A DNA stretch of 37,669 nt, taken from assembly GCA_003427395.1 (NCBI GenBank), contig BFEA01000695.1, forward strand, positions 437,539 through 475,207. Direction: 5' to 3'. This stretch comes from Chara braunii (taxonomy: Eukaryota; Streptophyta; Charophyceae; Charales; Characeae). Shown piece after piece: positions 12,400-22,852 of the stretch; the first letter of the stretch is position 1, and each line of letters begins with the position of its first letter. Made by a program: the position numbers and the translations under genes. Under the pieces are notes generated by a model. The model was not told the DNA's origin and did not search any database. It was given only the letters and a program-made list of their open reading frames with translations.

Positions 12400-13531
12400 G
12401 GAGATTACGAGATAGCCAAGAAAGGGAGGAACACTATTCTAGGATGAGTTTGGAGTTAAGCAAGCAGTGAGCCAAGGTATGCGAGAAGATCGATAGGCGA
12501 GATCAGGGCGTGAATGAGATTGCTAAGCTTCGTGAAGAAGTCGGGAGGCTATCTCAAGAGAAAGGAGCGGCCACCTCGACAGAATTGGTGGTCAAGCCTG
12601 CTTTGGATGCTGACGTGGTTGATAAGTTGAAAAGAGAGTATGAAGAGGCGAGAGCTGTGGCAGATAGGAGATTCGCCATAATGAAAGAAAAGATTGCCGC
12701 TCTCGTTAAGGGCAAAGAGGAGGCCGAGGCTAATGCGGAGTTATGGAAGGTGGAGGCACATCGACCCGGCAATAAGCGTGGGAACATCGATGTTAGCACT
12801 CCTACGACCCAGACGACGGTACGTTCGCGGCGTACCCCAGGGGTGTGAACTGCCGGTACTAGCAGTGGTGTGGCTTGGACTGAGGCGAGAGTAAATTCCG
12901 TTATCAAGGGGATTGTCGAAAGGCACCAAATGAAGATTGATGCCTTGAAAGAATTGCGCTTGAAGGACGCGGGTGGGCTTATCGAGGCGGAAAAAGAAGT
13001 TGAACGATTAAAGGAAGCAATGACACGTTTGGAGATGGAAAGAAGATAGAAAGACACCAATCTCAGAAGCCGGCTGGACAATGCAGCGGGGCCGTCCACG
13101 TACAAACCACCATGTCCTTCGTCTAAGAAGAAGGGGAATCTCACCCCGGGCGTGCAGATGAATGACCGTGAGGCTTTTGTCCAACAGGAACGGAAAAATC
13201 TATGTAAAAAGAACAAGGAGGGAATGCAGAAGATCTTCCGAGAAGAAGGTGTGGTGTAGACTACCTTGGAACCAACGAAAGAGGAAGTGATTTGTCAGAG
13301 GGTTCAACGTATGTTCGGAGCAGACGAACTTAATAAAGGTAAAGGTAAGGATGATACGGTCATTGAAGTGATGACAGGGGAGACTAAGGACAATGAAGCA
13401 GAGGATTTGGTTGATACGGCTGCTTCTTGACTTCTCTCTCAAGCGTAACTTCACTTTGGTCTCTTACTCGTAGTCTCATTAATGTTAGATCCTACTCGAA
13501 TGATCTGTTGAGGAATTAACTGTTGAATCGG

Positions 13532-16405
13532 ATGTTGTATTTGGTTGTCTATTTATTTCTGGTCTCCGATAGTATTCCTTGGGGGAAGTGTTTGATTCCG
13601 TTTGTCTCGCGTTATTTGTCTAGCGAAAAAAGTGTAATTGGTGCATGGAATGGTCCTTTAGTTTACGTGTTGTTCTCACCTTGGTGCAAGCACTCATACG
13701 TAGGGAGTACTACGAGGGACTTACACACACGCTAGTCCGAGCATGTATATCGTGGAACTTGTGGGATCTTGGGGGGGAAGGAGAAGAGGGATGAGAAGTT
13801 GTATCGATGGTTAAGACAAAGAGGGGCTAGTGACTACGTTGCTATTCCTTTGTATTGTTGTTCCGATACTGACGTGCTGAAAGTTGAAAAGTGTTTTATT
13901 CGTCGGATGTGTCCTGCGCTCAATAGTCGAGATAAACTACGACGCAGCAGGAAGTCTCGTTTGGGGAGAAGAGAGAGATTGCGAAGAAATCGGAAGAATG
14001 ACAAGCGGATAGATTGTACTCAGCACGCCTCAAACAACGACGATTTGGTGGTTTTTCATTCCGATTTTGGTTTAGTTTCGAGAAGTCTTCTATCTTTGTT
14101 GGACGAATGCAAGCGCAGAAATATTTATCGAGTTTGTATTGACTGCACGGGGGGTGAGTTGTTGACGGAGCGATGGAAGGTCGTTTAGAGGACGTACGAC
14201 GGAAGCCTTGTTTCGAATATTTTTGGACGAATGGAACTTAGGTACGTTAGAGCTTGGATGAAGGGAGGTGTGTCTTTTGAGATTGAACGTGTCATCCCTT
14301 TTCTATGTAAGTCGTTGGTGTTTAAAGAGCCCCTCGTTAAGTTCCTGAGTCAACCTGTTAGTCGTAGGGTGCTGCTTGGTTGGGATTTCAATACCTTGGT
14401 GTTCGCCTACAGCGCAATTAGAACATTTTCCGAAAAGCGATCGAGATTTCTCTCGGGTGCATCTTGTCGATTTGTATCCTTAAGCGGTTCGGAATTGCTG
14501 TGAGGAAACGAGTTGTTATCAGAATACGTTACGATGATTTGATTTGTAAAGCTAGAGTTCACGTGCTTTGTGCAAGGATTTTGTCGAGTTTGGACTGGGT
14601 TTGCATGAAAAGCTATGTTGGTTCGTCGAATGAGAGTGGTCTGGACCCGGAACGTGACTGTAAGAGGCCTGATTCACAACTTTCGTCCGTATTCACGGGA
14701 TCTGTCTCTACCCTGCACATGTTCCGATACCGATGTTGAATTTCCCTGACACGATGGGCATGTCGCCTTCCGCTTGAATGATCTAGTTTCAGCTTCGAGT
14801 TGGATTAAGAACTCCCGCAACATAGTGAGACCGCGTAGATCCGATTTGGCCAGCTCTCTCTGTCGACAGATTATCTCTGCCTTTTCTTCTACCTCGCTGC
14901 TCGAGTTTGACCCAAATCTTTTGGGACGGGATGCACTTGAAGAATGCTTGATCAAAGGAGGTTTGACTGATGATGAGGGGAAACCAGGCTCAATTTCGGA
15001 GGATGATGTTCTTTTTTTTCGTAAGCGATTGGGAGGGTTGGCCTGTTCTCCCATTGATCACAATGAGGGGGACACTCTGGTTTGTTGCCGCTGCGTGTAT
15101 AGGAAGGGTATGCAAGTGCTTTTCTTAAATAACCCTGCTTTTGTCTCGTGCGATGGGGAAGAAGGGGCGATTTTGTAACAGGCTCGTCGAGACTATATCG
15201 ATCTTGACTTGGAGAAAGTTGGGAAGTGAGATGTTAAAGGCTCTTTGGGGAAGACCTACTGCATTCCTAAGCATAACGGCATAGACCGCTGGAGACCGAT
15301 TTGTCCCTCGTATCCCGAATGTTCAACGAAAGGTGGAAAAATTGTTTCACGAGCGGCGAATTATTTGTTGTGGAATTTACTTGCTCAATGCCATTTGAAC
15401 TTGAGGAGCGCCGACGAACTGGTCAAAGTAATTAAGGGTGTTAACTCGAAGATATGTAAGATGAAGATGTTGATTGGAGCTTCGTTCAACGTAAAGGAGA
15501 TGTTTTCTAATGTCCCCCACGTATCTATTTTAAATGTTATTGAATGGGTTATTGATTTTTGGGAAAGAAAGGATGTGAGAGGGGTTGCTGTGAAAAAGTC
15601 GGGTAAAGGCGCTAAGTTGATCAGAGGGAAAATCGAGGATGGGTGGAAGCAAATTTTTTTCGAACTGCAACACACCTTTGTCTCTTTCGAACTGCAACAC
15701 ACCTTTGTTTCTGCGGGGGGGAAGAATCTTCATCAGGTTGTAGGAATACCTATGGGCAAATCCTCCAGCCCGGCCCGTGCCTGCTTGTTATGCGCTTTTA
15801 ATTAATTCTGTCTTCTTTCCTCGTTAGGAACTGATCATAAGTTTTTTTCGGGTTTCAGATTAATTGACAATGTCTTTGTTTTTGTACGGTGCAACGTGGA
15901 GGAGGAAGGGTCTTTGAGGAATGGTAAGGAAATCATTCAGAGATTCGTTAAGTGCTATGATAGTAACCTGGTTTTAGAACGCACAAGCAATGGTTGTGCA
16001 TGGAGTTATCTGGGATGCGATTTGACGACTGGATCGGGGGACGTAGGCGTCGTATGTTGTCCACTGTTAAAGAATAAGGGGAAGGATATTACGGGGGGTT
16101 TCGTTTTTCAGTGTATTCAGGACTATACGTCTTTTTCGAGTAGACAGTAGAAGATGGTTGTCATTGGATCATTCCTACATAGAGCTAAGAACTTTTCATC
16201 TATCGCAGGCCTGGAGTTGCAGTTTTTGTTAGCTTTGAAGTATGAGTTGTGGAAGAGGGGGTATTCGGATGACCTGTTCGATAAGGCCTTGACTAGTTTT
16301 TTGCACAGATTCAGGGGAATATGGAGCCAATGGTTATCTGGACTGACCGGTTGGAAGAAGTTGTCAGAATTCGTGTTTAGGATCTTTACGCGGAAGGGGT
16401 GCTAG
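13532..16405 (+). pseudogene. Penelope-like ORF2: GIY-YIG endonuclease then reverse transcriptase
   Basis: Nearly all of it lies in one frame. The GIY-YIG nuclease (about 13652-13930) shows GPLVYVL, then YVGSTTRDLHTR with the conserved Arg, an in-frame TAG at 13733, then SEH and finally VEKCFIRRMCPALN with the metal-binding Glu at 13886. A basic linker follows. About 14480-14770 is displaced by a frameshift pair. RT begins at about 15250 (RWRPICPS) with stops at 15176, 15803 and 16148. Motif A reads FNVKEMF, where copy 1 has FDV, and motif C reads IDN, where copy 1 has IDD, so both metal-binding Asp sites are damaged. The nuclease would nick the target and RT would prime from it. Confidence 0.78.
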
Positions 16406-16885
16406 AGAGGGTGTCGTTTTTTTTTGTTTTTTTTTCTGTTTCCTTTCAATGGACACAACTGTGAAGGGGGGTTTATGGAGGCCTCATTTTAGGGACTCGG
16501 TTTTTATAAGTTCAATAGTTCTTCTTTTTTGGGGGGTACCTTGTTTTTTCTTTTAGGACCTTTCTTGAATTTTTGTTTTCGTAGGACCGAGTTACCTGCT
16601 AGCGTTTTTCTTGCCGATCACAGATAAGAAGTCTTCGGGCGTCGGTTTGTAACTTCAGACCCTTGATGAGCGCGATTTGGCGGCCGCGCGAAACCGGTCC
16701 GGTCAAACGCCAAGCGATTCGTCGCAATGATCTTCAAGCTTATTTTTCATGAAGAAGTTGCGTTCGGGATGAGCTTTGACTCTATCTGTGTTCGGTTGCT
16801 TCTTCTTTTTCTTTTCTTCCTTGAAGTCTGATTTGGCGTTCTATGTCAATTTGGCGTCTCTGCTTATCTCGTGAATGTTACATGC
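16406..16885 (+). other. Penelope-like element 3' untranslated region
   Basis: Closely similar to 9425-9941 in copy 1, with T-rich runs, GACTCGGTTTTTATAAG and the conserved TGCTTATCTCGTGAAT near the end. No coding capacity. Conservation between copies marks the element 3' end and perhaps the RT recognition region. Confidence 0.7.
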
Positions 16886-17493
16886 TGACACCACTCGGTC
16901 TCAGGCCGAAGGGGAGCAAAAGACCCGTATGTGGATTCAGGGCCTGAGCACAGTTGACCAAAGTCAACTGCCGTAGGCCGAACAGTCAAAGTCAAAAGTG
17001 GACCCAGCCCAGACCGCCGGTCAGACGCATATTGTTTGTATGCAGGTAACCAGACAACATTCGTACCAAGTGGAAGTCTGCAACTGCATGCAATCCAGGC
17101 CCTCGGCTGTGAGTCAATTTGAGCCACCGTGGGTGCAGCGGGCCTTCATCGGCCCTGGCCTACAGCCATGGCCTATTTGGCTATTTGCCAGATCGGCCTG
17201 TGGGACCAGGCCGTGGCCTGACCGCACAGGCCGTGCACTGTTTCAGTCCAGTCCCATCCTGCCTGGTACCACTGTCGGTACCGGGCCAGTCCAGTCCAGT
17301 CTAGTCAGTCCGCTGGGGGTATACCCCAGTTGTTGTTTGTTTTTCATTTCTTTATTTTTGCACTATTGGAGTACGTGCGGTGTTGAGTCTGCGTCGGAGC
17401 TGCGCTGTCCCTTCCAGCTCCATCTCCACTTCCTCCTTCCTCAACCCCTTCTTCCCCATCCTGTCGGACCGCCATCCCGGTGGGTCCGACACA
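16886..17493 (+). mobile_element. Probable LTR of a Ty3/gypsy element
   Basis: The segment begins TG where similarity between the two Penelope-like copies stops, ends ACA at 17493, and is followed one base later by a perfect iMet primer site. The 608-bp length is normal for an LTR. No second copy lies in the window because the element is truncated on the right, so the boundaries rest on the TG..CA ends and primer site. Confidence 0.6.
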
Positions 17494-17494
17494 C

Positions 17495-17506
17495 TGGTAT
17501 CAGAGC
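17495..17506 (+). promoter_or_regulatory. Primer binding site (tRNA-iMet)
   Basis: TGGTATCAGAGC, a perfect 12-base match to the 3' end complement of plant initiator tRNA-Met, one base after the LTR. This is where minus-strand cDNA synthesis would start. Confidence 0.8.
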
Positions 17507-17773
17507 GGGAACGGTCCCCGCTCCAACCCGCCTTGCCCCCCCCGCACTTAACAGTGGGAGATGGTGTAATCCCGATAGCGGGATTTTGAGGGCATTTCAA
17601 GGCTTTTTCGGAGAAAAAGCAGCGAAAAACGGTGTTCGACACAGCGGCGTGGAGAGACGACACGTGGCGAAAAAGGAGAGGGCGCATCACGAGGCCACTG
17701 CACGTGCGCACGCCAAGGCCGCTGTGCACGCGCGAGCCCTGCTGTCGCTGCCCCGCTGCCGTGCCCCGTCCCG

Positions 17774-17804
17774 CTCCCGGATATATATTATCAAAATCCG
17801 GGAG
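17774..17804. repeat. 9-bp perfect hairpin in leader
   Basis: CTCCCGGAT (17774-17782) is inverted at 17796-17804 around an AT-rich 13-base loop. Function unknown. Confidence 0.5.
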
Positions 17805-17818
17805 TGCTGCAGCTGCCA

Positions 17819-17882
17819 GGGTTTGAACCTGGGCAGCTGCTGCTCATGCGCGTGCGTGGTCAGTGCCTTAACACACTAGCCA
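17819..17882 (-). mobile_element. tRNA-like (pol III box A/B) unit, SINE candidate
   Basis: On the minus strand TGGCTAGTGTG..TTAAGGC (from 17882) resembles the A box of Leu/Ser-type tRNAs, and GGTTCAAACCC (17819-17829) is a good B box. Spacing is slightly longer than in a standard tRNA. No clear cloverleaf closes, so I read it as a SINE head or decayed tRNA. Confidence 0.35.
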
Positions 17883-18111
17883 CAACCACAGTACAAATTG
17901 ATAATGTGGGTGGTTGTTGTTGAAGAGGTGGCACAACAACTATTTACTCCCCCCCCCCCACCGGCGAGCAGCGAGCAGCGAGCAGCGTACGGTAGAGCTA
18001 TTTGCCCCCCCCCCTCCGGTCGTGGCTGCTGCTACCTGCGGACGTGGCAATCTGCTGTGCCACGTGGACATCTGTTGAAGACCCCCCTGGGTAGGGGGCT
18101 GCACCAACTAC

Positions 18112-18122
18112 ATATATATATA
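18112..18122 (+). promoter_or_regulatory. TATA-like box in leader/possible second LTR
   Basis: TATATATATAG stands alone in GC-rich sequence about 1.6 kb before gag. It could be a U3 promoter if 17,900-18,340 is a second LTR. This rests only on base composition. Confidence 0.25.
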
Positions 18123-18356
18123 GTTTTTTACTACTTCACTGTTGCAGCAACAGTCTGGCAACAGTTCAAGATTCCACCTTGGCAAGAGGGTTGTGTGACT
18201 GTGGCAGTAGGGTGGCTGATCAAGATCTCAGCCAACCCTAGATCATCGTCATCTTTTTACTGCTGCGGCATCACACCACCAACATCTTGAAGGCCAAGGT
18301 CATGTGGATCTTGGTAGAACTTTGCTCTTGGCCACCCAAGAGCCTGGTATCACCAT

Positions 18357-18735
18357 CCTACCAGTAACCCACTCTCCCCCAACCTCTTTTCTCTTTTCCC
18401 CCCCATCATCTAATCATCTTTTCTCCCCCCTACCACCACTCTCCAATCCTACCCTCCTCTCCACTCATCCACTACAACTTTTTTCTCTCCCCTCCTCCCC
18501 ACTCACCATCTCCCACTAATCTCATCTACCCCTCTCTATCTCTTTTGTATCCTTCTCTCCCATTCTACCACCCTCCTCTCCCCCTTTCCTCCCCCAACTA
18601 CAACCCCATCATCTCCCCCATCTCCTACTTTACTTTTTATTTCTCTTCTCACTTATTTCTCTCCTTCTTCATCACCTTTCCATTCCCCCCCCCACCCAAC
18701 TTCGAATTTTTCTGTTTTTCTTCTTTTCTCTTTTT
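18357..18735 (+). repeat. Long pyrimidine-rich tract
   Basis: About 380 bases of almost pure C, T and A with hardly any G, lying between the leader start and the hairpin repeats. The open frames across it are compositional artefacts. Confidence 0.8.
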
Positions 18736-18897
18736 CTTTGACTTAAATTTTCCCTTTTCCTCCAATAATTCGAATTATCTTATTCCCTACTTCTTTTATC
18801 ATTTTTTTGGTTTATTTTTATTTCTATTTTATTTATTCTGAAAATTCGAATTTTCTTGCGGCACCCTCAAATCAAATTAGGAATTAGTCATTCTTGC

Positions 18898-18945
18898 TTT
18901 CGGCACACATTTTGACCCCGTAGGGGTAACGAAGTGCTGCCGAAA
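18898..18945 (+). repeat. Leader hairpin repeat, copy 1
   Basis: Outer stem TTTCGGCA (18898-18905) pairs with TGCCGAAA (18938-18945). Inner stem ACCCC (18915-18919) pairs with GGGGT (18923-18927) around a 3-base loop. The connecting strands CACATTTTG and AACGAAGTGC are shared with the other copies. Confidence 0.75.
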
Positions 18946-18970
18946 TTTTATGTTTTCTCTTTACTGTCTT

Positions 18971-19017
18971 TTTCAACACATTTTGACCCCTTGAGGGTAG
19001 CGAAGTGCTGGCCAAAT
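18971..19017 (+). repeat. Leader hairpin repeat, copy 2 (outer stem weakened)
   Basis: Same unit with CACATTTTGACCCC and GCGAAGTGCTGG. The inner ACCC/GGGT stem is kept (18986-18989 with 18995-18998). The outer stem is mostly lost on the left side. Confidence 0.65.
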
Positions 19018-19046
19018 TTTCCCATCTTACTTAGTCTTTTTCTTGA

Positions 19047-19086
19047 CGGCACACTTCGACCCCATGGGGGTAATGAAATGCTGCCG
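19047..19086 (+). repeat. Leader hairpin repeat, copy 3
   Basis: Outer stem CGGCA (19047-19051) with TGCCG (19082-19086); inner stem ACCCC (19059-19063) with GGGGT (19067-19071). Connecting strands differ from copy 1 at several bases while the stems are kept. Confidence 0.7.
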
Positions 19087-19218
19087 AAATTTTTTAAAAA
19101 CTAAAAAACTTAGTTCTTCTCTTCACTCTTCTCCACCTCCTTATTTATTTATTTATTTAAAAATTTTAATTTGCGGTATTTTGAAAGTTAATGTGCTCCT
19201 CTCGCTCTTTCCTTCCTC

Positions 19219-19262
19219 TTGGCATATTTTTGACCCCATGTGGGGTGAAAAAATGCTGCCAA
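19219..19262 (+). repeat. Leader hairpin repeat, copy 4 (compensatory change)
   Basis: Outer stem TTGGCA (19219-19224) with TGCCAA (19257-19262): the C-G pair of copies 1 and 3 is replaced on both sides by a T-A pair. Inner stem ACCCC/GGGGT kept (19233-19237 with 19242-19246). Confidence 0.7.
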
Positions 19263-19739
19263 AAATTCCAAAAAAATAAATATCACTTTTTTTTTCACAC
19301 TTTGTTTGTTTATTTCTTTCTTTATTTTTATTATTATTATTTTTTTTTTTTTATCTCGAAATTTCGTTGTTTATTCTATTTTCTCTCCCCCTCCCCCCCA
19401 TGGTTATTATTTTCTTTTCTTGATTAGGTCGTCGCTACCCTCTTCTAACCACCCGAACCTCGGTTAGGGTTTTCTTAGGGTTTTCTTAGGTTTTTTTTTT
19501 CTAATGTTTAGGGTTCACCTAACCCCCCCCCCTTACTCCCACGCCTCCTCCCGTCGGACACCCTGGACACGAACGGCTCCTCTCCCCTCAACCGGATTCG
19601 TGCCACCATTTCACGTGCGACCCCCTGGTTACGGGGCGAGCCGACACACGATTACCCACTCCGCTCTAGCGGTCCCCTCCCTCTCACCGGTGGTCCCCTG
19701 TCCCCATACCATAACCCCTCTTTCCCCCCGCCTCCCACC

Positions 19740-21420
19740 ATGTCTACCTCTCTTTCTCCACCGCCCACGGACAGGGCTACATCTGAGGAGCTCGTCGCGG
19801 CGCCGTCCACCTCTCAGGCGTCCACCCACCCAATGGTCCAGGAACAGCACGTTGTGGACCCCACGGACCTCCGCGCTGTTCTTACGTTTCTCCTTGCACC
19901 TCTACAAGCGCGACTCGATGTGCTTGCACCCTTGGAGAGACAAGTCAACGCGCTCGCCCTTGAAGTTCACCACCTCAAGGGCTCTCCTTATCGCTCTCCC
20001 CACCACTCTCAGACCCCATCCCCTACCGGCTCGGAGTCCGACTCTCCACGACTCCAGGGACGGAGACGTGGCGGTTCGTCCTCCTCCGCATGCCAGGCCC
20101 AACACTTCCCCTCCGCAGTGGTGAATGTTGTTGCCGCTCATACCATATCGTCTGTTGTGACACATCCAATGGCCCCTGCCGCTCCCTCCGCCCCGGCCGC
20201 TTCGGCCACTGCCGCATGTGCTGTCGCTCCGATACCGGTATCTGGCCAGGCAGTTTCATCTACCCACCTCGGTGCTTCTTTCCAGCTTCGTGCACCGGTC
20301 GTGGCACTATGGCCTGGAGTTCTTCCTCCTCCTGCTGGGGTACTCTCTTCGCCCCCTCCACCTCCGACCCCGCGCACCCAGCGGGTGGCTACCCTACAGG
20401 CCACCGTGGCGCAGCTCCAGGCGGAGATTGTCTCCCTGAGACAGCCTCACCCATCACAGGCTGCCCACCCTTCTTCTTTTTATACCGCCCCTCCCACCTC
20501 TGTCTTGCCGGCTCGTTTCCCTCAACCGGTTTCCCCCCCTCTACCCTACTACCTCGCTACTCAGTCAAAGTTGGCTGCGGTTGTTGCCTCCACGTCTGTT
20601 GGACCTTCCACCAACAGCCCTGACTCTCAGCCTGCTACCACTTCCACGTCTGCACCGGCATCGACATTTGCCGCCGCAGTGCAGGCCCCTCGACCTTTCT
20701 CCCCTCATCGCCAGCACAGCGGTCCCACCCTTGTGCGTCTTTCGGATATACCCGACTTCGATGGTACTATGCGTGTGTTGCACTGGTTGCAGGTTGCCAC
20801 ACGTGCACTGACACTTACTAACACTGGTCAGGAGTTGTGGTGCTCCGCACTCGCAACTAAATTGCGAGGCAACGTATTCTCCACATGGGAGAACTATTAT
20901 ACCCATCGTACTCGCTCAGGTGAGGTCCCCACTCTCGTGGATTTCACTGCGTTCCTCCATGATCGCTACGACACTCTCCACGATGCAACCGACGCCCTAC
21001 ATCATGTCACCCAGACGCAGTGGCGCAGGTCCTCCGCACCAGCCGATCTTGAGTGACACATTAGAGTGTTTGAGGAAGCTCGCCTTATCTGCGATAAGGC
21101 ACTCCTACCTGAGGTCCTTTTGACCAACAGGTTCGTAGTCAGTCTTCCGACTGACTACCACATCGAGCTTTGGCGACAGAGCTTCGCCTCCTCCAAGCAG
21201 GCTTACGAGGCTGCTCGACAGTACCAGAAGATGCGGAGTCGCTTCTCCGACGCCCCATCTTCTTCGCGATCCACCGCCGCCGCCACCCAGTCACGCGGCA
21301 CCACGCGCAGTCGATCCTCCTTCGCCAGTCGGTTTCGCCGACCAGCTCGACGTGGAGCGTCATTCTCTCGGCGCTACAGTTCTCTGAAGTACGGCAAGGA
21401 TGCCTCGACAGAGTTGACCC
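19740..21420 (+). pseudogene. Ty3/gypsy Gag (capsid part)
   Basis: The ATG at 19740 opens a Pro/Ser/Ala-rich region, with a short coiled-coil stretch (LLAPLQARLDVLAPLERQV) at about residues 50-80. The capsid domain follows at about residues 330-438 (LSDIPDFDGT, WLQVATRALTLT, LRGNVFSTWENYY, FTAFLHDRYDTL). A TGA at 21054-21056 interrupts it. The same frame continues with VFEEARLICDKALLPEVLLTNRF and QAYEAARQYQKMRSR, so capsid sequence spans the stop. The zinc knuckle lies further on in the -1 frame. Gag would form the cytoplasmic particle. The TGA fits a CGA-to-TGA change. Confidence 0.8.
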
Positions 21421-22852
21421 TACCTTTGGGGACGCCCCCGAGGACATCGAGCTCCGAAACGTCATCCAGTATCACTTGGATGGCGACACTGTTCCCGTGG
21501 CCGAGCGCCCGCAGATGGCCATGTCCGCCATAGGTCGTGCGTGGAGTCGGGTTGCACAGGCTGACGCCTGCACACCCACGGTTTCTCAGATAGACCTCCT
21601 GCAGGGTTTTGTCCTTCCTCGTGGAGCTCTATCCCCTGAGGAGCGNGCCNCCCTCGAGGCCCGTCGCGGCTGCCTTCGTTGCCACCTAGATGGACACACC
21701 TCCTCACGGTGTCCATACCATACCACCCTCGATCGACACTATGCTGACATCTCTCGTCAGCGTCGATCTAAGTCCCCCCCCCGACCCCGCTCGGCCAGCC
21801 CCACCCACCTAGCTACGGTGAAGTGTGCCACTGAGGCCTCGCACGTAGCCGGCTTCCCGACCACCGAGTCGCGGTTTGCCCCTTTGGCTACCTCACTAGA
21901 GGATCCTCAGGACACGACAGACACAGTTCCCTCTGCCTCGTCGTCTGTCGAGGTACCATCTGCCTCACAGCAGACCGCCGCATCTAGTGCTTCCCCTCCG
22001 AAACTTCCGACGCGTCGCGCCATTCACACAGCCCGTTGTAGCGCTCAGCTCGCGACTCGCGATGACGTTGTGTCATCTCTCCTGGACTTGAGCATTTTTC
22101 AGGCTCGGCAGGAGCGACTCACGAGACACGTCAATGTCCTGCGTCGTCTTCTCGCTCTGCTTTCTGACCCTGATCGCACCCTACCCACTATCCCTATTCG
22201 CCTAGGGACATCTACGAGGGTGTACCGCGCTTTATGGGACTCAGACTCGCAGGGAGATTTCGTTCACCCTCGAGTGGTTGAGGAAGCTCGGCTAGCTACC
22301 TCTTGGTCTCATTCTCCTATCTCCGTTACCCTCGAAAATAACAAGACACGGCGCTTCTTCGATCAGACGGTCCCCGACCTCCATTTCTCCCTCACCCTCC
22401 AGCCACCGGATAGTACCCAGGCGCCTCGACGCTACCATTCCTCCGCATACTTCGACGTGTTGGAGACTGGGTACGACTTTATCCTTGGCACTCCCTGGTC
22501 TCGCCGGTTCCGTGGCGCACAGGCCGAATGGGCGACCGAGACACTCGTTCTCAAAACAAAGTGTGGTCAGACTCATCGAGACCCCTTCATTGGAACCACG
22601 GGCGACACCCCTCCAGACCTACCTCCCCACGACTCTCGTCCCTTTGGGTCCCACCCAGACATCGCCTTCACTTCTCCTCGTCAATTTGCTCACTTCATAC
22701 TACAGGAGGACGTCACGTTCTACTCAGTGAACGTCATGGATCTTCTTCGCTACGATCCACTATGTCCCGAGGTTGAGCTCATCTCACTGGAGCCCGATCC
22801 TCCTGACCCTTCCTCCATCTTCACGGCTCCTCTCTCTAGGTCCACTCGTTAG
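21421..22852 (+). pseudogene. Ty3/gypsy zinc knuckle and aspartic protease
   Basis: This frame carries a CX2CX4HX4C knuckle (CLRCHLDGHTSSRC, 21671-21712), a Ser/Arg-rich linker, then a retropepsin-like domain. The active-site loop reads ALWDSDSQGDFV (DSD at 22238-22246) where the family has DSG or DTG, so the key Gly is replaced by Asp. YDFILGTPW (about 22472-22498) matches the second conserved protease block. The frame ends at TAG 22850-22852, but RT coding continues in the same frame past this and another TAG. Two ambiguous bases (21648, 21651) lie just before the knuckle. Protease would mature Gag-Pol; this copy should be inactive. Confidence 0.8.

Larger units (their letters stand above)
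10012..13430 (+). pseudogene. Penelope-like ORF1: CCHC zinc knuckle plus coiled coil, split by NUMT
   Basis: The ATG at 10012 opens a frame with a CX2CX4HX4C zinc knuckle at 10054-10095, in which the residue before His is a TGA stop at 10075-10077. A charged helical region runs to about 10366. Mitochondrial DNA then intervenes to 12390. From 12391 the protein resumes as a long Glu/Lys/Arg-rich coiled coil, with in-frame stops at 12846, 13047 and 13257 and the end at about 13430. Removing 10367-12390, which includes one copy of the 9-bp flanking repeat, is 2,024 bases and puts the two halves back in one frame. A nucleic-acid chaperone or Gag-like role is inferred from the knuckle and coiled coil. 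I recognise no family. Confidence 0.65.
9946..16889 (+). mobile_element. Penelope-like element copy 2, near full length, with NUMT inside
   Basis: The element begins directly after the 3' end of copy 1. Its order is leader, ORF1 (CCHC knuckle plus coiled coil, interrupted by mitochondrial DNA), then ORF2 (GIY-YIG endonuclease followed by RT), and a 3' region matching copy 1 up to CATGCTGAC at 16881-16889. Without the NUMT it is about 4.9 kb. An endonuclease N-terminal to RT matches the permuted Chlamys/Naiad-type clade of Penelope-like elements reported from the green lineage and invertebrates. I infer membership from domain order only. No target duplication was found because an LTR abuts the 3' end. 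Confidence 0.7.

Noticed and set aside
12554-13216. 220-residue minus-strand frame opposite the coiled coil
   Set aside because: It mirrors a strongly biased Glu/Lys-rich coding strand. No domain, and the plus strand is clearly the coding one.
16998-17879. 293-residue plus-strand frame across the LTR and primer site
   Set aside because: It crosses LTR, primer site and leader with no domain. A GC-rich chance frame.
18341-18355. Second primer-site-like TGGTATCA
   Set aside because: Only 8 bases match the iMet complement, against 12 of 12 at 17495. No LTR end directly precedes it. Kept only as a hint that another LTR might lie in the leader.
18304-18841. Plus-strand frames rich in Pro, Ser, Leu and Phe
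   Set aside because: These follow from the near-G-free pyrimidine tract. No domain or codon signal.
21170-21420. Upstream part of the long frame starting at 21170 as coding
   Set aside because: Capsid sequence is clearly in the other frame (from 21066) over this interval. The 21170 frame becomes meaningful only after about 21,420.
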